NCBI GenBank assembly: GCA_016722945.1
Contig: JAEQMT010000066.1
Location: 124,001 to 188,000, forward strand
Direction: 5' to 3'
Source: Desulfofustis sp. PB-SRB1
GTDB lineage: Bacteria; Desulfobacterota; Desulfobulbia; Desulfobulbales; Desulfocapsaceae
DNA: 64,000 bases
Shown here: piece after piece, positions 34,028 through 42,742 of the stretch
Layout of the letters: every line of letters starts with the position of its first letter
How positions within the stretch are numbered: the first letter of the stretch is position 1
Notes under the pieces: generated by a model
Told to the model about the DNA's origin: nothing
The model's input: only the letters and a program-made list of their open reading frames with translations
Databases searched by the model: none
Translations under genes and position numbers: made by a program

Positions 34028-34768
34028 ATGATGGACCTCCAGCACCTCACCAGTCTCACCATTACCGCCGGCCCGGATGTACGGTTCACCGGTGTGCTTC
34101 ACGACAGTGGCAACGATAACCCGCTTATTGCCCTGTTTCCCGCTGACTGCCGCCCGTCGGACAGCTACTATCCACTGATCAAGCAGTTAGCCGCGGAGAA
34201 CATCAATACCGCTTTTCTAGCCTACCCCGGGTGTGAGTCGGATTCTGATGCACCATCAAACAATGCGGCACGAACCATTGACCTGACCCATCCGGGCAAA
34301 ACCCCGGCGCCGTTTTTCGTGATGGGCCAATCTATCGGCAGCCTGCATGCCTTGCACTTCATTCAGCAGGCGGCTGATAATGTTACCGGCATCATCCTGG
34401 AAAGCCCGGTTATCGATCTGGATTCATTTCTTAGCGATGCAGGCACCACGCACACCGCATACACTCTACCGCCATCGGTTGCCATCGATCCGCACGCAGT
34501 GCTTAAAAAGCTGGATGTTCCGCTGCTTATCATATACGGCCAGCGTGATGAATATGTCGGAGCTCTTGAAACAGAGGCTCTGCACTTGGCCGGTATCGCC
34601 AAAAACAAACAATATTATATCGTGCCCGGCGCCACTCATTTTTCCATCGCGGAACGTGCCGGATCGCTCTACGTAGCCGGCTTAACCAGATTCATCAATC
34701 AGATCACGGGGCGCAATACCTGGCGTGACAAGCGGAGAAAATTCAAAGCCGCGGGCACAGCTTCATGA
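34028..34768 (+). CDS. alpha/beta hydrolase
   Basis: A 246-residue cytoplasmic serine hydrolase. The nucleophile elbow is GQSIGS, the oxyanion region LIALFPADCRPSDSYYPL, and the acid and His of the triad fit GQRDEYVG and GATHFS. The length suits a minimal lipase or esterase-like fold with no lid. The substrate is unknown. Its TGA overlaps the ATG of the dCMP deaminase gene by four bases, so they are co-translated. Confidence 0.85.
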   Translation: MMDLQHLTSLTITAGPDVRFTGVLHDSGNDNPLIALFPADCRPSDSYYPLIKQLAAENINTAFLAYPGCESDSDAPSNNAARTIDLTHPGKTPAPFFVMGQSIGSLHALHFIQQAADNVTGIILESPVIDLDSFLSDAGTTHTAYTLPPSVAIDPHAVLKKLDVPLLIIYGQRDEYVGALETEALHLAGIAKNKQYYIVPGATHFSIAERAGSLYVAGLTRFINQITGRNTWRDKRRKFKAAGTAS

Positions 34769-35265
34769 ACACGGCGGCTGCCAAACGTACCGATTATCTG
34801 AGTTGGGACGAATATTTTATGGCGGTGGCGCTGCTCTCGGCGCAACGCAGCAAAGACCCCAATACCCAGGTAGGGGCCTGTATCGCCAGCCGGGAAAACA
34901 AAATTGTCGGCGTCGGCTACAACGGTTTTCCCATCGGCTGCTCCGATGACGAACTGCCCTGGGCGCGTCAGGGCGATTATCTTAACACCAAGTACCCATA
35001 TGTCTGCCACGCTGAGCTCAACGCAGTGCTCAACGCCATCTCCACCGATCTGCGCCACTGTCGGATCTACGTCAGCCTGTTTCCCTGCAACGAGTGCACC
35101 AAGGTAATTATTCAATCCGGCATTGCCGAGATCATCTACCTGCACGACACCTATGCCGATACCGATCAGACCAAGGCAGCCAAGCGAATGATCGATATCT
35201 GCGACCATATCAGCTATCGCCCCTTTGCATCATCACGGAGTCTGATTACACTTTCATTTTCTTAG
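34765..35265 (+). CDS. dCMP deaminase
   Basis: Zinc cytidine/deoxycytidylate deaminase family, 166 residues; converts dCMP to dUMP on the route to dTTP. The zinc-site motifs are CHAELNAVLNA (His and catalytic Glu) and FPCNECTK (two Cys). The segments DPNTQVGACIAS and VGVGYNGFPIGCSDDELPW are typical of dCMP deaminases. The ATGA overlap with the hydrolase suggests an operon. Confidence 0.94.
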   Translation: MNTAAAKRTDYLSWDEYFMAVALLSAQRSKDPNTQVGACIASRENKIVGVGYNGFPIGCSDDELPWARQGDYLNTKYPYVCHAELNAVLNAISTDLRHCRIYVSLFPCNECTKVIIQSGIAEIIYLHDTYADTDQTKAAKRMIDICDHISYRPFASSRSLITLSFS

Positions 35266-35346
35266 CGTATTTTCTGTTTGCTGAGCGAATCAGTGTCGGC
35301 ATCATGTGCCGGCATCTTACCCAGCCATCATACCACGAAGATATAC

Positions 35347-36399
35347 ATGACCATTTCGACCAATCTGCTTGATCGTCTGGACAGCGGCGCGGTGATCGTT
35401 GCCGAAGGGTTTCTCTTTGAGCTTGAGCGGCGCGGCTATGTCAGCGCCGGCTCGTACGTTCCGGAGGTGGCGCTGGAATATCCGGATGTGCTGGAGAACC
35501 TGCATCGTGATTTTCAGCGGGCCGGCTCCGATGTGGCCCTCGCCTTCACCTATAACGGACATCGGGAAAAAATGCGGGTGATCGGCAAGGAAGAACTGCT
35601 CGAACCCCTCAACCGGGCCGCCCTGCGCATTGCCAGAAAGGTGGCGGATGCACGGGTCGGCGATATGATGGCGGGCAATATCTCCAATACCAATATCTGG
35701 GCCCCGGATGATCCAGACAAACAGCGCGAAGTGCGTGCCATGTTTGGTGAGATGGTGGGCTGGGCAATGGAGGAAGGGGCCGATTTTCTGGTGGGCGAAA
35801 CCTTTTACTTCGCAGGTGAGGCCTATGCCGCCTTGGAGGTGATGAGAGATGCGGACGTGCCGGTAGTGGTGACCCTGGCGCCGATGGCCGGCAACACCAT
35901 GATGGATGGGGTGGGAATCGTTGAAACCTGCAGGGAACTGGAAGCACGGGGGGCCGACGTGGTGGGGATGAATTGCTTTCGCGGCCCCGCCACCATGCTG
36001 CCCTATCTTGCCGAAATTCGCGCCGCGCTAAGCTGCCCGGTGGCCGCCCTGCCGGTGCCGTTTCGCACCCACGAAAAAGAGCCGACCATCTTCAACCTCT
36101 CCGACAACAACCGGTGCAGCTGCCCGTCACCGCACGGTCGGCCCTTCCCCACCGCGCTGGATCCGATGCTGTGCAACCGCTATGAGATTCGTGCCTTTGC
36201 CGAGCAGGCCTGGGAAATGGATATCCGCTACCTGGGCGTCTGCTGCGGCGCCGCCCCCATCCATATTCGCGAAGTGGCCGAGGCGGTGGGCCGCACACCC
36301 GAGGCCAGCCGCTTTTCCGAGACCATGCAAAATCACTTCATGTACGGCGACAACGAGCGCATCCCGGATCATATCAAGGCACTGGGAGAGCAGGCGTAA
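35347..36399 (+). CDS. homocysteine S-methyltransferase family protein (BHMT-like)
   Basis: A 350-residue zinc thiol methyltransferase domain protein; the family moves methyl groups from betaine, S-methylmethionine or similar donors to homocysteine. Zinc ligand Cys are visible in GADVVGMNCFRG and YLGVCCGAAP. The ATG at 35347 (MTISTNLLDRL) is chosen over an open-frame extension to 35278. The last 38 codons plus stop are repeated at 37517-37634 after the vapBC pair. The methyl donor cannot be told from sequence. Confidence 0.88.
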   Translation: MTISTNLLDRLDSGAVIVAEGFLFELERRGYVSAGSYVPEVALEYPDVLENLHRDFQRAGSDVALAFTYNGHREKMRVIGKEELLEPLNRAALRIARKVADARVGDMMAGNISNTNIWAPDDPDKQREVRAMFGEMVGWAMEEGADFLVGETFYFAGEAYAALEVMRDADVPVVVTLAPMAGNTMMDGVGIVETCRELEARGADVVGMNCFRGPATMLPYLAEIRAALSCPVAALPVPFRTHEKEPTIFNLSDNNRCSCPSPHGRPFPTALDPMLCNRYEIRAFAEQAWEMDIRYLGVCCGAAPIHIREVAEAVGRTPEASRFSETMQNHFMYGDNERIPDHIKALGEQA

Positions 36400-36400
36400 T
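36283..36400 (+). repeat. 118-bp direct repeat, copy 1 (3' end of the methyltransferase gene)
   Basis: Matches 37517-37634 with an offset of 1,234 bp and about seven mismatches by hand count. This copy is part of the intact gene. Confidence 0.9.
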
Positions 36401-36620
36401 CCGTATGGCAAACGTGTACTATGGCCTTGGCCTTTTTGCCCACCCTCTTTGTTGCTCATATAACAGGTCCAATAGCTCGCTTCGCCCCTCAGTGTCGTTA
36501 TATGCTGTTTATATGTATCGAGTCAATTGCCGAAGGTTTCGACAAATCGCTCAATATGGGTGGATGGTCTCATTCTGATTACTGAACAAAAAATGTTGGT
36601 TCTTGCCTTAGCCCAGCAAA

Positions 36621-36651
36621 GGTATTACCATTTAGTAACTTTAATAATACC
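36621..36651 (+). promoter_or_regulatory. candidate VapB operator: inverted repeat GGTATTA / TAATACC
   Basis: Seven-base perfect inverted arms at 36621-36627 and 36645-36651, 17 bases apart, end 12 bp before the vapB ATG and overlap its probable promoter. Ribbon-helix-helix antitoxins usually repress their own operon from such sites. Confidence 0.45.
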
Positions 36652-36663
36652 AATGAGGTGGTC

Positions 36664-36903
36664 ATGCACACACTTACATTGAAAGTACCGGAATTGTTGC
36701 ATACACGGCTCAACAGGTATGCAAAACAAAAGGGCTTAAGTAAATCTGAAATCGTCCGACTCGCACTGCAAAATTATTTTTCACAAGAAGCGGGGGTCCG
36801 TGGTGCATCTATTTATGATCTCGCTCAAGACCTGGCGGGTAGTGTCGAAGCCCCAGCCGATCTTTCCGCGAACAAAGCCTATTTAGAGGGTTACGGAGCG
36901 TGA
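36664..36903 (+). CDS. vapB: VapB-type ribbon-helix-helix antitoxin
   Basis: A 79-residue CopG/RHH antitoxin: an N-terminal strand HTLTLKVPELLHTRL and the helix pair KQKGLSKSEIVRLALQNYF form the DNA-binding fold. The C-terminal part (DLAQDLAGSVEAPADLS) is of the kind that wraps the toxin. GAGG at 36655-36658 precedes the ATG at 36664. The toxin gene starts within its stop codon (GTGA). The pair lies between two copies of a methyltransferase 3' end, indicating insertion. Confidence 0.88.
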   Translation: MHTLTLKVPELLHTRLNRYAKQKGLSKSEIVRLALQNYFSQEAGVRGASIYDLAQDLAGSVEAPADLSANKAYLEGYGA

Positions 36904-37322
36904 ACCGCAAGCGGGTCATTGTCGACACCGGGCCCTTGGTCGCATTTATCAACAAAAGTGACGCCCACCATCAGTGGGCCAAAACTCAATTTTCCCTTAT
37001 TACTCCACCATTCATCTCGTGCGAATCAGTCATATCTGAAACATGTTTTTTACTCCGTAAGAGCGCCAACGGACCAACTCGCATTGTGCAATTAATCGAA
37101 CGAGAACTAATCGTTTTTCCCTTTGATCCGCAGGCGGAAGCATCATCAATACGAAAACTTATGGAAAAGTATCGCACTGTGCCGATGTCGTTTGCCGACG
37201 CATGTCTGGTCAGACTTTCGGAGCAAATATCTGAAAGCGTTATCTGTACGATTGATCGTGATTTTGCCATCTACCGCAAACACAGACGGGACGTCATCCC
37301 ATTAATTATACCGGAAGATTGA
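36900..37322 (+). CDS. vapC: VapC-type PIN-domain ribonuclease toxin
   Basis: A 140-residue PIN-domain RNase. Acidic active-site residues are visible: Asp9 in VIVDTGPLVAF, Glu in VISETCFLL, Asp in SFADACLVRL and Asp in TIDRDF. It starts with GTG at 36900 overlapping the vapB TGA. VapC toxins cleave tRNA or rRNA and are held in check by VapB. The base composition of the module appears lower in GC than its neighbours, consistent with acquisition by transfer. Confidence 0.92.
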   Translation: MNRKRVIVDTGPLVAFINKSDAHHQWAKTQFSLITPPFISCESVISETCFLLRKSANGPTRIVQLIERELIVFPFDPQAEASSIRKLMEKYRTVPMSFADACLVRLSEQISESVICTIDRDFAIYRKHRRDVIPLIIPED

Positions 37323-37516
37323 ACTGAGCCCAACTTTTCAGATTTTACTCCATTTGCGGAGCTATATCATGTTAGGATTAAGATTAGCCGAAAAATATAA
37401 TAAGTAAATATGATGAATTCTGAGGTGGTTTCTGTTTGTTGGACAGTGTAGCGGCAGAGTTAAGGTGAAATCCTCTCATTTTTATTATGCCGTATTGACG
37501 CTCACCAGAGAGCCAT

Positions 37517-37634
37517 GCGGTGGGCCGCACCCCCGAGGCCAGTCGCTTTTCCGAGACCATGCACAACCACTTCATGTACGGCGACAACGAGCGCATCCCG
37601 GATCATATCAAGGCCCTGGGAGAACAGGCATAAT
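37517..37634 (+). pseudogene. 118-bp duplicated 3' fragment of the homocysteine methyltransferase gene (direct repeat copy 2)
   Basis: The last 38 codons and stop of the methyltransferase gene at 35347-36399 recur here with no upstream part. Of about seven differences, six are synonymous third-position changes and one changes Gln to His. The fragment's stop touches the stop of the oppositely oriented restriction-modification gene. It is not expected to be expressed. Confidence 0.85.
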
Positions 37635-40600
37635 TAGCTGCCGGCCTCTTCAACAATATGGATTTCTTTTTCAGTTAGACCATAGAGTTCGTATACCAAA
37701 CGGTCGATGCGGCTATCGGCGGCACCGATGGCACGGGATAGAACGGCTTTATCATGTCGGGTCTTGACCACGGCAAAACGTTGTTGCAGGTCGAGCATGT
37801 GTTCGACGTTTTCCTCTATATCATTATGCTGAATAGACCCAAAACTGCTTTTCAATGAAAGAGCTTTTATGGGTGTCAGTTTTACGTACTGATCAAAAAA
37901 TCGTAAGTATCCCCCACGATATACGGACAAAACGTTTTTATAATATGAATGAATGAGCGAGGAATTGAGGACTCCCAAAAGGTAAAATTCAGAGTTAGGA
38001 ATCATATAGGCTGTGTTTGCAAAATATTTTCCGCCCTCTCTATCTAACGAAAAACTTCCTCGTTCCGATATGTCAGGATAGAGTATTTTCGGCTTTTCAA
38101 ATTCACGGTAGTAGTCGCATGCGCGTAATTCCCACCAATAATCACCCTTGTCATAGCGGAGCGTGGCCTTCTCTTCAAACTGCGCAAGGTGATCGGCTAT
38201 GGCCGGATACTGCTCTTTGAGCCACTGCCATTGTCGTTCATGCGGGCATCGGACAGTGGTAAACCCCCGAGGAAAAAGAATCAAATACTTAACGGTTGAC
38301 AGGGCTTGATACCGTTTTATATCACGCCCGGCCAGAAACGGTTTGATAATCTGCGCACTTGCCGGGTCTTGCGTGATCAGGTGATCCCTCATCTGCTCGC
38401 TGATCACGAAGGCTTCGTTTAAGCCGGTTTTAATACCGTAATAAATTTTCCCTCCGACATATTCACTGAGGGGAATTCCCACCTCATATAGTTTGTCCAG
38501 CAAATCCTGTTTATCCCGGCTCACCAGCGCCCAGCCCGCGTCGCTGAGCGATCCTTGGCGGACGTCATACCGGTGATTGTTGATATGATCCGCAAGGTTT
38601 TGAACGGGCAAACGCATCAGCCTTGCGGCGGCAAAGGTTGGCCGTGGCGGCCGCTTTCCAACCACCAGAATACAGGGGTAGGTCGTGGCTTGGGAAAATA
38701 CCGGCAGATCACCAAAATCGATTATCTGTTCAATACAGTGCGTCTTGAGCCAGCGTCTCAACGCGGTACCGTAGTTGGCGCGGAGCCACTTGTTGGCGAC
38801 AATATAGGAAAAGAGACCACCTTCTTTCAAAAGAGAGATACCTTTTTCAACGAAATAGACGTACAGATCCGCCATGCCGTGATAGCTCGCATAGTGCGTC
38901 TTAAAATAGTGTTTAGCCTCTTTTAACCCTTCTTGCCTGACATAGGGTGGATTTCCGATTACCACATCGAAACCGCCCTCCTCCATTATTGAGCTGAATT
39001 CTGCTTCCCAATCGAATACGTTGAGCCGGTGAAGCACTTCTTCATCAGCAAAGAAAGACCGTTGATGGTCATAAAAATCATTGCTAATCAGTGAGTTACC
39101 GCATTTGATGTTGCCGCTCAGATCAGGCAGAACCCGTTGCTGAAAAAGACGGAGCTGGGTGCCGATGGTTTGCTCATCTTCGCCCTCAAGAACCTTCAAC
39201 AAGAGTGACAACTTGGTGACTTCCACCGCCTGATAATCTCTATCAACCCCAAAAATATTATTGAGCAATATCCGCTTGCGCTCCTGGGTAGTTAGGCGCC
39301 AATGCCCGCCCATACCCTGATAAAGGGCCGGGTTTTTGCCGCTCGCCCATTTTTCGGGGTCATCTTCCAGGTAGCTTTCAAGATGCCAGTCAAGAAGAAA
39401 CTGGTAGGCACCCAACAAAAACGATCCTGAACCGCAGGCAGCGTCTACGATTTTTAATCGACTCACCGCTCCGCGCGGGCCCGGTTTTTTGCCGCGAACT
39501 AACCGACCAACGGTGTTATCTACGATATAGTCAACGATGTAGCCGGGGGTATAGTAGACGCCGCCGGCTTTTCGAACTTCAGGTTTTTCCTCTATTTTTG
39601 CTTGATGTGTGGCGGTGAGACGGATGACCTTCCCCAGAAAACGCTCATAGACCTGTCCGAGTATATCAGCGGGAAGAACGCTGAACTCGTATGGACTATC
39701 CGGATAATAGAGGTTCTTGACAACATCCTTGATGACCTTGTCGTCAATTTTAAGATGGGGGGTAAAATTATCATGATCAGGCCGATGTTTCTCCGCCCTG
39801 AAGTGAAAGAGACCGGAATTGTACTTGTCATCGGCCTGTCGGAACAGATGGAGCAATCGCTCATAACACTGTACGCCATTGCCCAGGCTGAGCAAGCGTC
39901 CATACTCTTCGATACCGCGATCCTCGCAAATGCGCAGAAACACAATTCGATCAATCGTGCGCTGAACGCCGATATTGAGTTCGCGCTGGGTAAGAGACGG
40001 GTTGCGTAGGCTGACATTTCTGGCAAGCAGTTCACGCCAACGCTCTATTTCCCGCAAAAATTCATCATCAACTTCGGTGGTGCCCTTTTTGGTTTTATTT
40101 GACTCAACATATTTATCAAAAGACCCTTTCAGGACAGCCTCACGAGAAAAAACAGCGGCCAATTCCTCCCAGCGAGTAAGATAGTCGGAAAAAGTGAGAT
40201 AGAGAATGCGGCCATGCGAAACCTTATCGGTTTTTGTCGGCCTGACCCGGCAATCGTAGACGGCGAACTCTTCAAAATCGGTGAGAATGCTCAGCGGTAA
40301 TTTGGCGCTCCAGCCGTAGCGCCGTAACTGGAAGGCAGGATGAAAGTCTTCTTTTATATTGACCGCCGGCTTTTTGGCCTCAAGAAAAAACTTACGGGTA
40401 CCGCCGATTCTGAAACAGTAGTCGGGCGCCTTGGTGAAACCGCCGATTTTAATGGCATCTTCATGAATAACGTCTTTATATGCCTCGGCATATCCCTTTT
40501 TATTGGCAACATCCCAGCCCAGTTCTTAAAAAAGCGGATCAATAAACTCACGCCTCACCTGGGTTTCATTGTATTTCCCACTCTTATAAGCCGAGACATT

Positions 40601-40648
40601 ACAGCCGAAGGTTTCAACGAGACGTAGTACTCTGTGCGGGGCTTTCAT
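37634..40648 (-). pseudogene. type IIG-like restriction-modification enzyme, interrupted by an in-frame stop
   Basis: The full frame from ATG 40648 would give 1,004 residues but codon 41 (40528-40526) is TAA, where family context suggests Lys. The N-terminal part after the stop, residues 42-162, carries a PD-(D/E)xK nuclease motif: Asp76 in KAPDYCF and Glu90-x-Lys92 in FFLEAKKP. From about residue 163 (a TTG at 40162) an uninterrupted 842 residues encode an N6-adenine methylase: DAACGSGSFLLG (motif I), VVIGNPPYVRQEG (motif IV), and a TaqI-like specificity domain at the C-terminus. Its ATG overlaps the upstream gene's TGA. The methylase may still be made. Confidence 0.82.
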
Positions 40649-41034
40649 TTCACCCGGCGCAGCAGTGCTTTGGAGGGCGGTGGCGAAGAATCATCGGGCG
40701 GTTGTTCGCCCGGACTGGACCCTTCGCTCAAATCGAGGGCCTGGAAGAAACGTTCCTTGCCGCCCATGGTGAAGATCTCGCGACCGGTCATCTGCTCGGT
40801 GCGCAGGGTCCAGACCGCCTTCTGCAAGGGAACGGTGAGCAGGGTGAGGCTGATATTCCACCATTCATCCCGCTTGTTGGCGTCACGGACGATATCGGTG
40901 ACCATGGCATAGAGCAGCATATGCGGGTCTTCGGCGGCGATCAGGACGACATCACCTTTGGCGGTGGTCTTTTTAAACGGCATAACGGTGCGCAACTCGG
41001 CCACCAGCTTTTCCATTGTGTCAGTGTGTGCCAT
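40645..41034 (-). CDS. conserved hypothetical protein
   Basis: A 129-residue protein of unknown function. The body has EDPHMLLYAMVTDIV, DEWWNISLTLLTVPLQKA and MTGREIFTMGGKERFFQAL; the C-terminus is Pro/Ser-rich and probably disordered (PPDDSSPPPS). No signal peptide or membrane helix. It overlaps the lipoprotein gene by 14 bp upstream and the restriction-modification gene by four (ATGA) downstream, so it is part of the comM operon. Confidence 0.75.
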   Translation of the reverse strand: MAHTDTMEKLVAELRTVMPFKKTTAKGDVVLIAAEDPHMLLYAMVTDIVRDANKRDEWWNISLTLLTVPLQKAVWTLRTEQMTGREIFTMGGKERFFQALDLSEGSSPGEQPPDDSSPPPSKALLRRVK

Positions 41035-42742
41035 GAGCGGTTAGTTCTATATTTATCGTCTTATCTGATTGATACACCCTGCCGTCCACCTGCTCGATCC
41101 TGCTGATCATATCCACAAGCGGGGCCACCACGGTATTGTTGAGCATCATAACCCGGCCCGCTATCTCCCTGTCCTTGAGGGAGAAGATAGAGCCGATCCA
41201 CCAGGTTACCATTGGCTGTACCATGGCTTTGAATTTCGATACATCCAGATAAGTTCGCAGCTGCGCCTGCCGGCCCTCTTCGGCAACCGGCTGCTCACCT
41301 GATTGGTGGGCAATTGTTGTTAACCCGTCGTTCTCTTTCATGACGATGAATTCTTCAATCTGTCGCCTGCTGCTGGCCAGCAACAGATAGTTATCCACCA
41401 GGGCGGCCGCCGGCTGCAGATCGGCGCGTGACCAGACCCCTCCCCAGGAGATCACCTGGTGGGTGCCCAGACGGCTGCGCAAGACGGGAATATCATGAGT
41501 TGCAATGATACCATCGAGGATCTCTTGCCATCTTGTCTCATCGTCAATGCCCACCGCCAACAAGACATGGGGCAACGGTATGGTATACCCGTCGGAAAAG
41601 GATTTGAAGGCAATCAGCCCCTCACTGTTCTCGATCTGGTCAAACAGATCGGTGTTGAGTCCCACCAGGGTAAGGAGCTCTTCTGTTAAAGGCAGTGCGG
41701 CAAGCCCTGAATCCGCATCCACATCGGCGTTGAACAGACCGATGATATATGGTGAAATATGCAGGTGTCTGGCCCAGATAAAACCAACCGTATCGTCACC
41801 AAGTCGCTGATACACGGGAGATGCGGCCTCGTTTTTTAATATAGGGGCCCGGCCGATACGAGAAGATGATGATCGGAGCAGAGTTTTTGTCATGCTGAAA
41901 GAAACGGAACGCTCAGTAGATGTGGTGGCGGCTATCATTCGTTGGGTCTTGAGCAGCGAGGATACATAGGCGGTTATGCCGCCGGTCTGCCGCATGGGCC
42001 ACAGCAGCCTGCCGTCGACATAGCACCATGCTTGTGGCGTGGTTAGCTGTTCTCGCAGTTCGACAAAGTGAGGGTGCACCGCTACACCGGACGGACGTTT
42101 GGCGAAGCGATCAAGCGCTCGTCTCACCAATGGTTCTGAAAAACTGAGCAGCAGGTAATCCCTGGCCCGGGCCAGAGCCAGGGTGTGTCGGTCATCGAGT
42201 TGAAATCGTTTGATGCGGTGGACGCCGTAAGTAACCTCTTCCCGCTTGCTTTTGTCAACTCCCAAGGCTCGACCAATCCCGCTCAGATACATACGGTTAG
42301 TTGGGCGCAGTACGATAAGCGCCGAGCCGGCCGAAATTCTCGGGCCAGCCGCTGTCATATCCTTATACGGTTCGAAGGCGACTAATACATCGTTGTTAAA
42401 CATAGTAAACCAGAGCGGATCGGTTCTGATGAGCGCAAGCGCCCGCATCAGATCGTTGAGACTGTCGGTATCTGTTTGATCCATGCTGATAAATGCGCTC
42501 AGGTGTTCTGGCTGAATCGTTTCCAGCCGGCTTCCCAGCGGGCTTGCGGCCAGGGCGACGAGATCATCGGACAATCGGTGGTGATAATAGATGATCGGGG
42601 CATCTTCCGAGATAAACGATTCCATCTCATAATAGCTGGGACGACGCTCACATGAACAGAGCAGCACCATCGAACCGCAGCACAACAGAGCAATGAAACG
42701 CCATCTTGTGCAGGTGAGCTGATTTTCCACGTTCCCTCTCAT
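41021..42742 (-). CDS. putative lipoprotein of unknown function
   Basis: A 573-residue exported protein. Its N-terminus has a charged part, a hydrophobic run and a lipobox-like LLCSC with Cys31, predicting a lipoprotein. The rest is mixed alpha/beta with no motif I recognise, although GLIAFKSFSDGYTIPLPHVLLAV and repeated hydrophobic strands suggest a large folded domain. It starts inside the comM stop (ATGA) and overlaps the next gene by 14 bp. The tight packing suggests a shared transcript rather than a shared pathway. Confidence 0.78.
   Translation of the reverse strand: MRGNVENQLTCTRWRFIALLCCGSMVLLCSCERRPSYYEMESFISEDAPIIYYHHRLSDDLVALAASPLGSRLETIQPEHLSAFISMDQTDTDSLNDLMRALALIRTDPLWFTMFNNDVLVAFEPYKDMTAAGPRISAGSALIVLRPTNRMYLSGIGRALGVDKSKREEVTYGVHRIKRFQLDDRHTLALARARDYLLLSFSEPLVRRALDRFAKRPSGVAVHPHFVELREQLTTPQAWCYVDGRLLWPMRQTGGITAYVSSLLKTQRMIAATTSTERSVSFSMTKTLLRSSSSRIGRAPILKNEAASPVYQRLGDDTVGFIWARHLHISPYIIGLFNADVDADSGLAALPLTEELLTLVGLNTDLFDQIENSEGLIAFKSFSDGYTIPLPHVLLAVGIDDETRWQEILDGIIATHDIPVLRSRLGTHQVISWGGVWSRADLQPAAALVDNYLLLASSRRQIEEFIVMKENDGLTTIAHQSGEQPVAEEGRQAQLRTYLDVSKFKAMVQPMVTWWIGSIFSLKDREIAGRVMMLNNTVVAPLVDMISRIEQVDGRVYQSDKTINIELTAHGTH

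Noticed and set aside
36283-37634. Integrative element with attL/attR formed by the 118-bp repeats
   Set aside because: No integrase or excisionase lies between the repeats, only vapBC, and the repeats differ at about seven positions. Homologous recombination explains it better.
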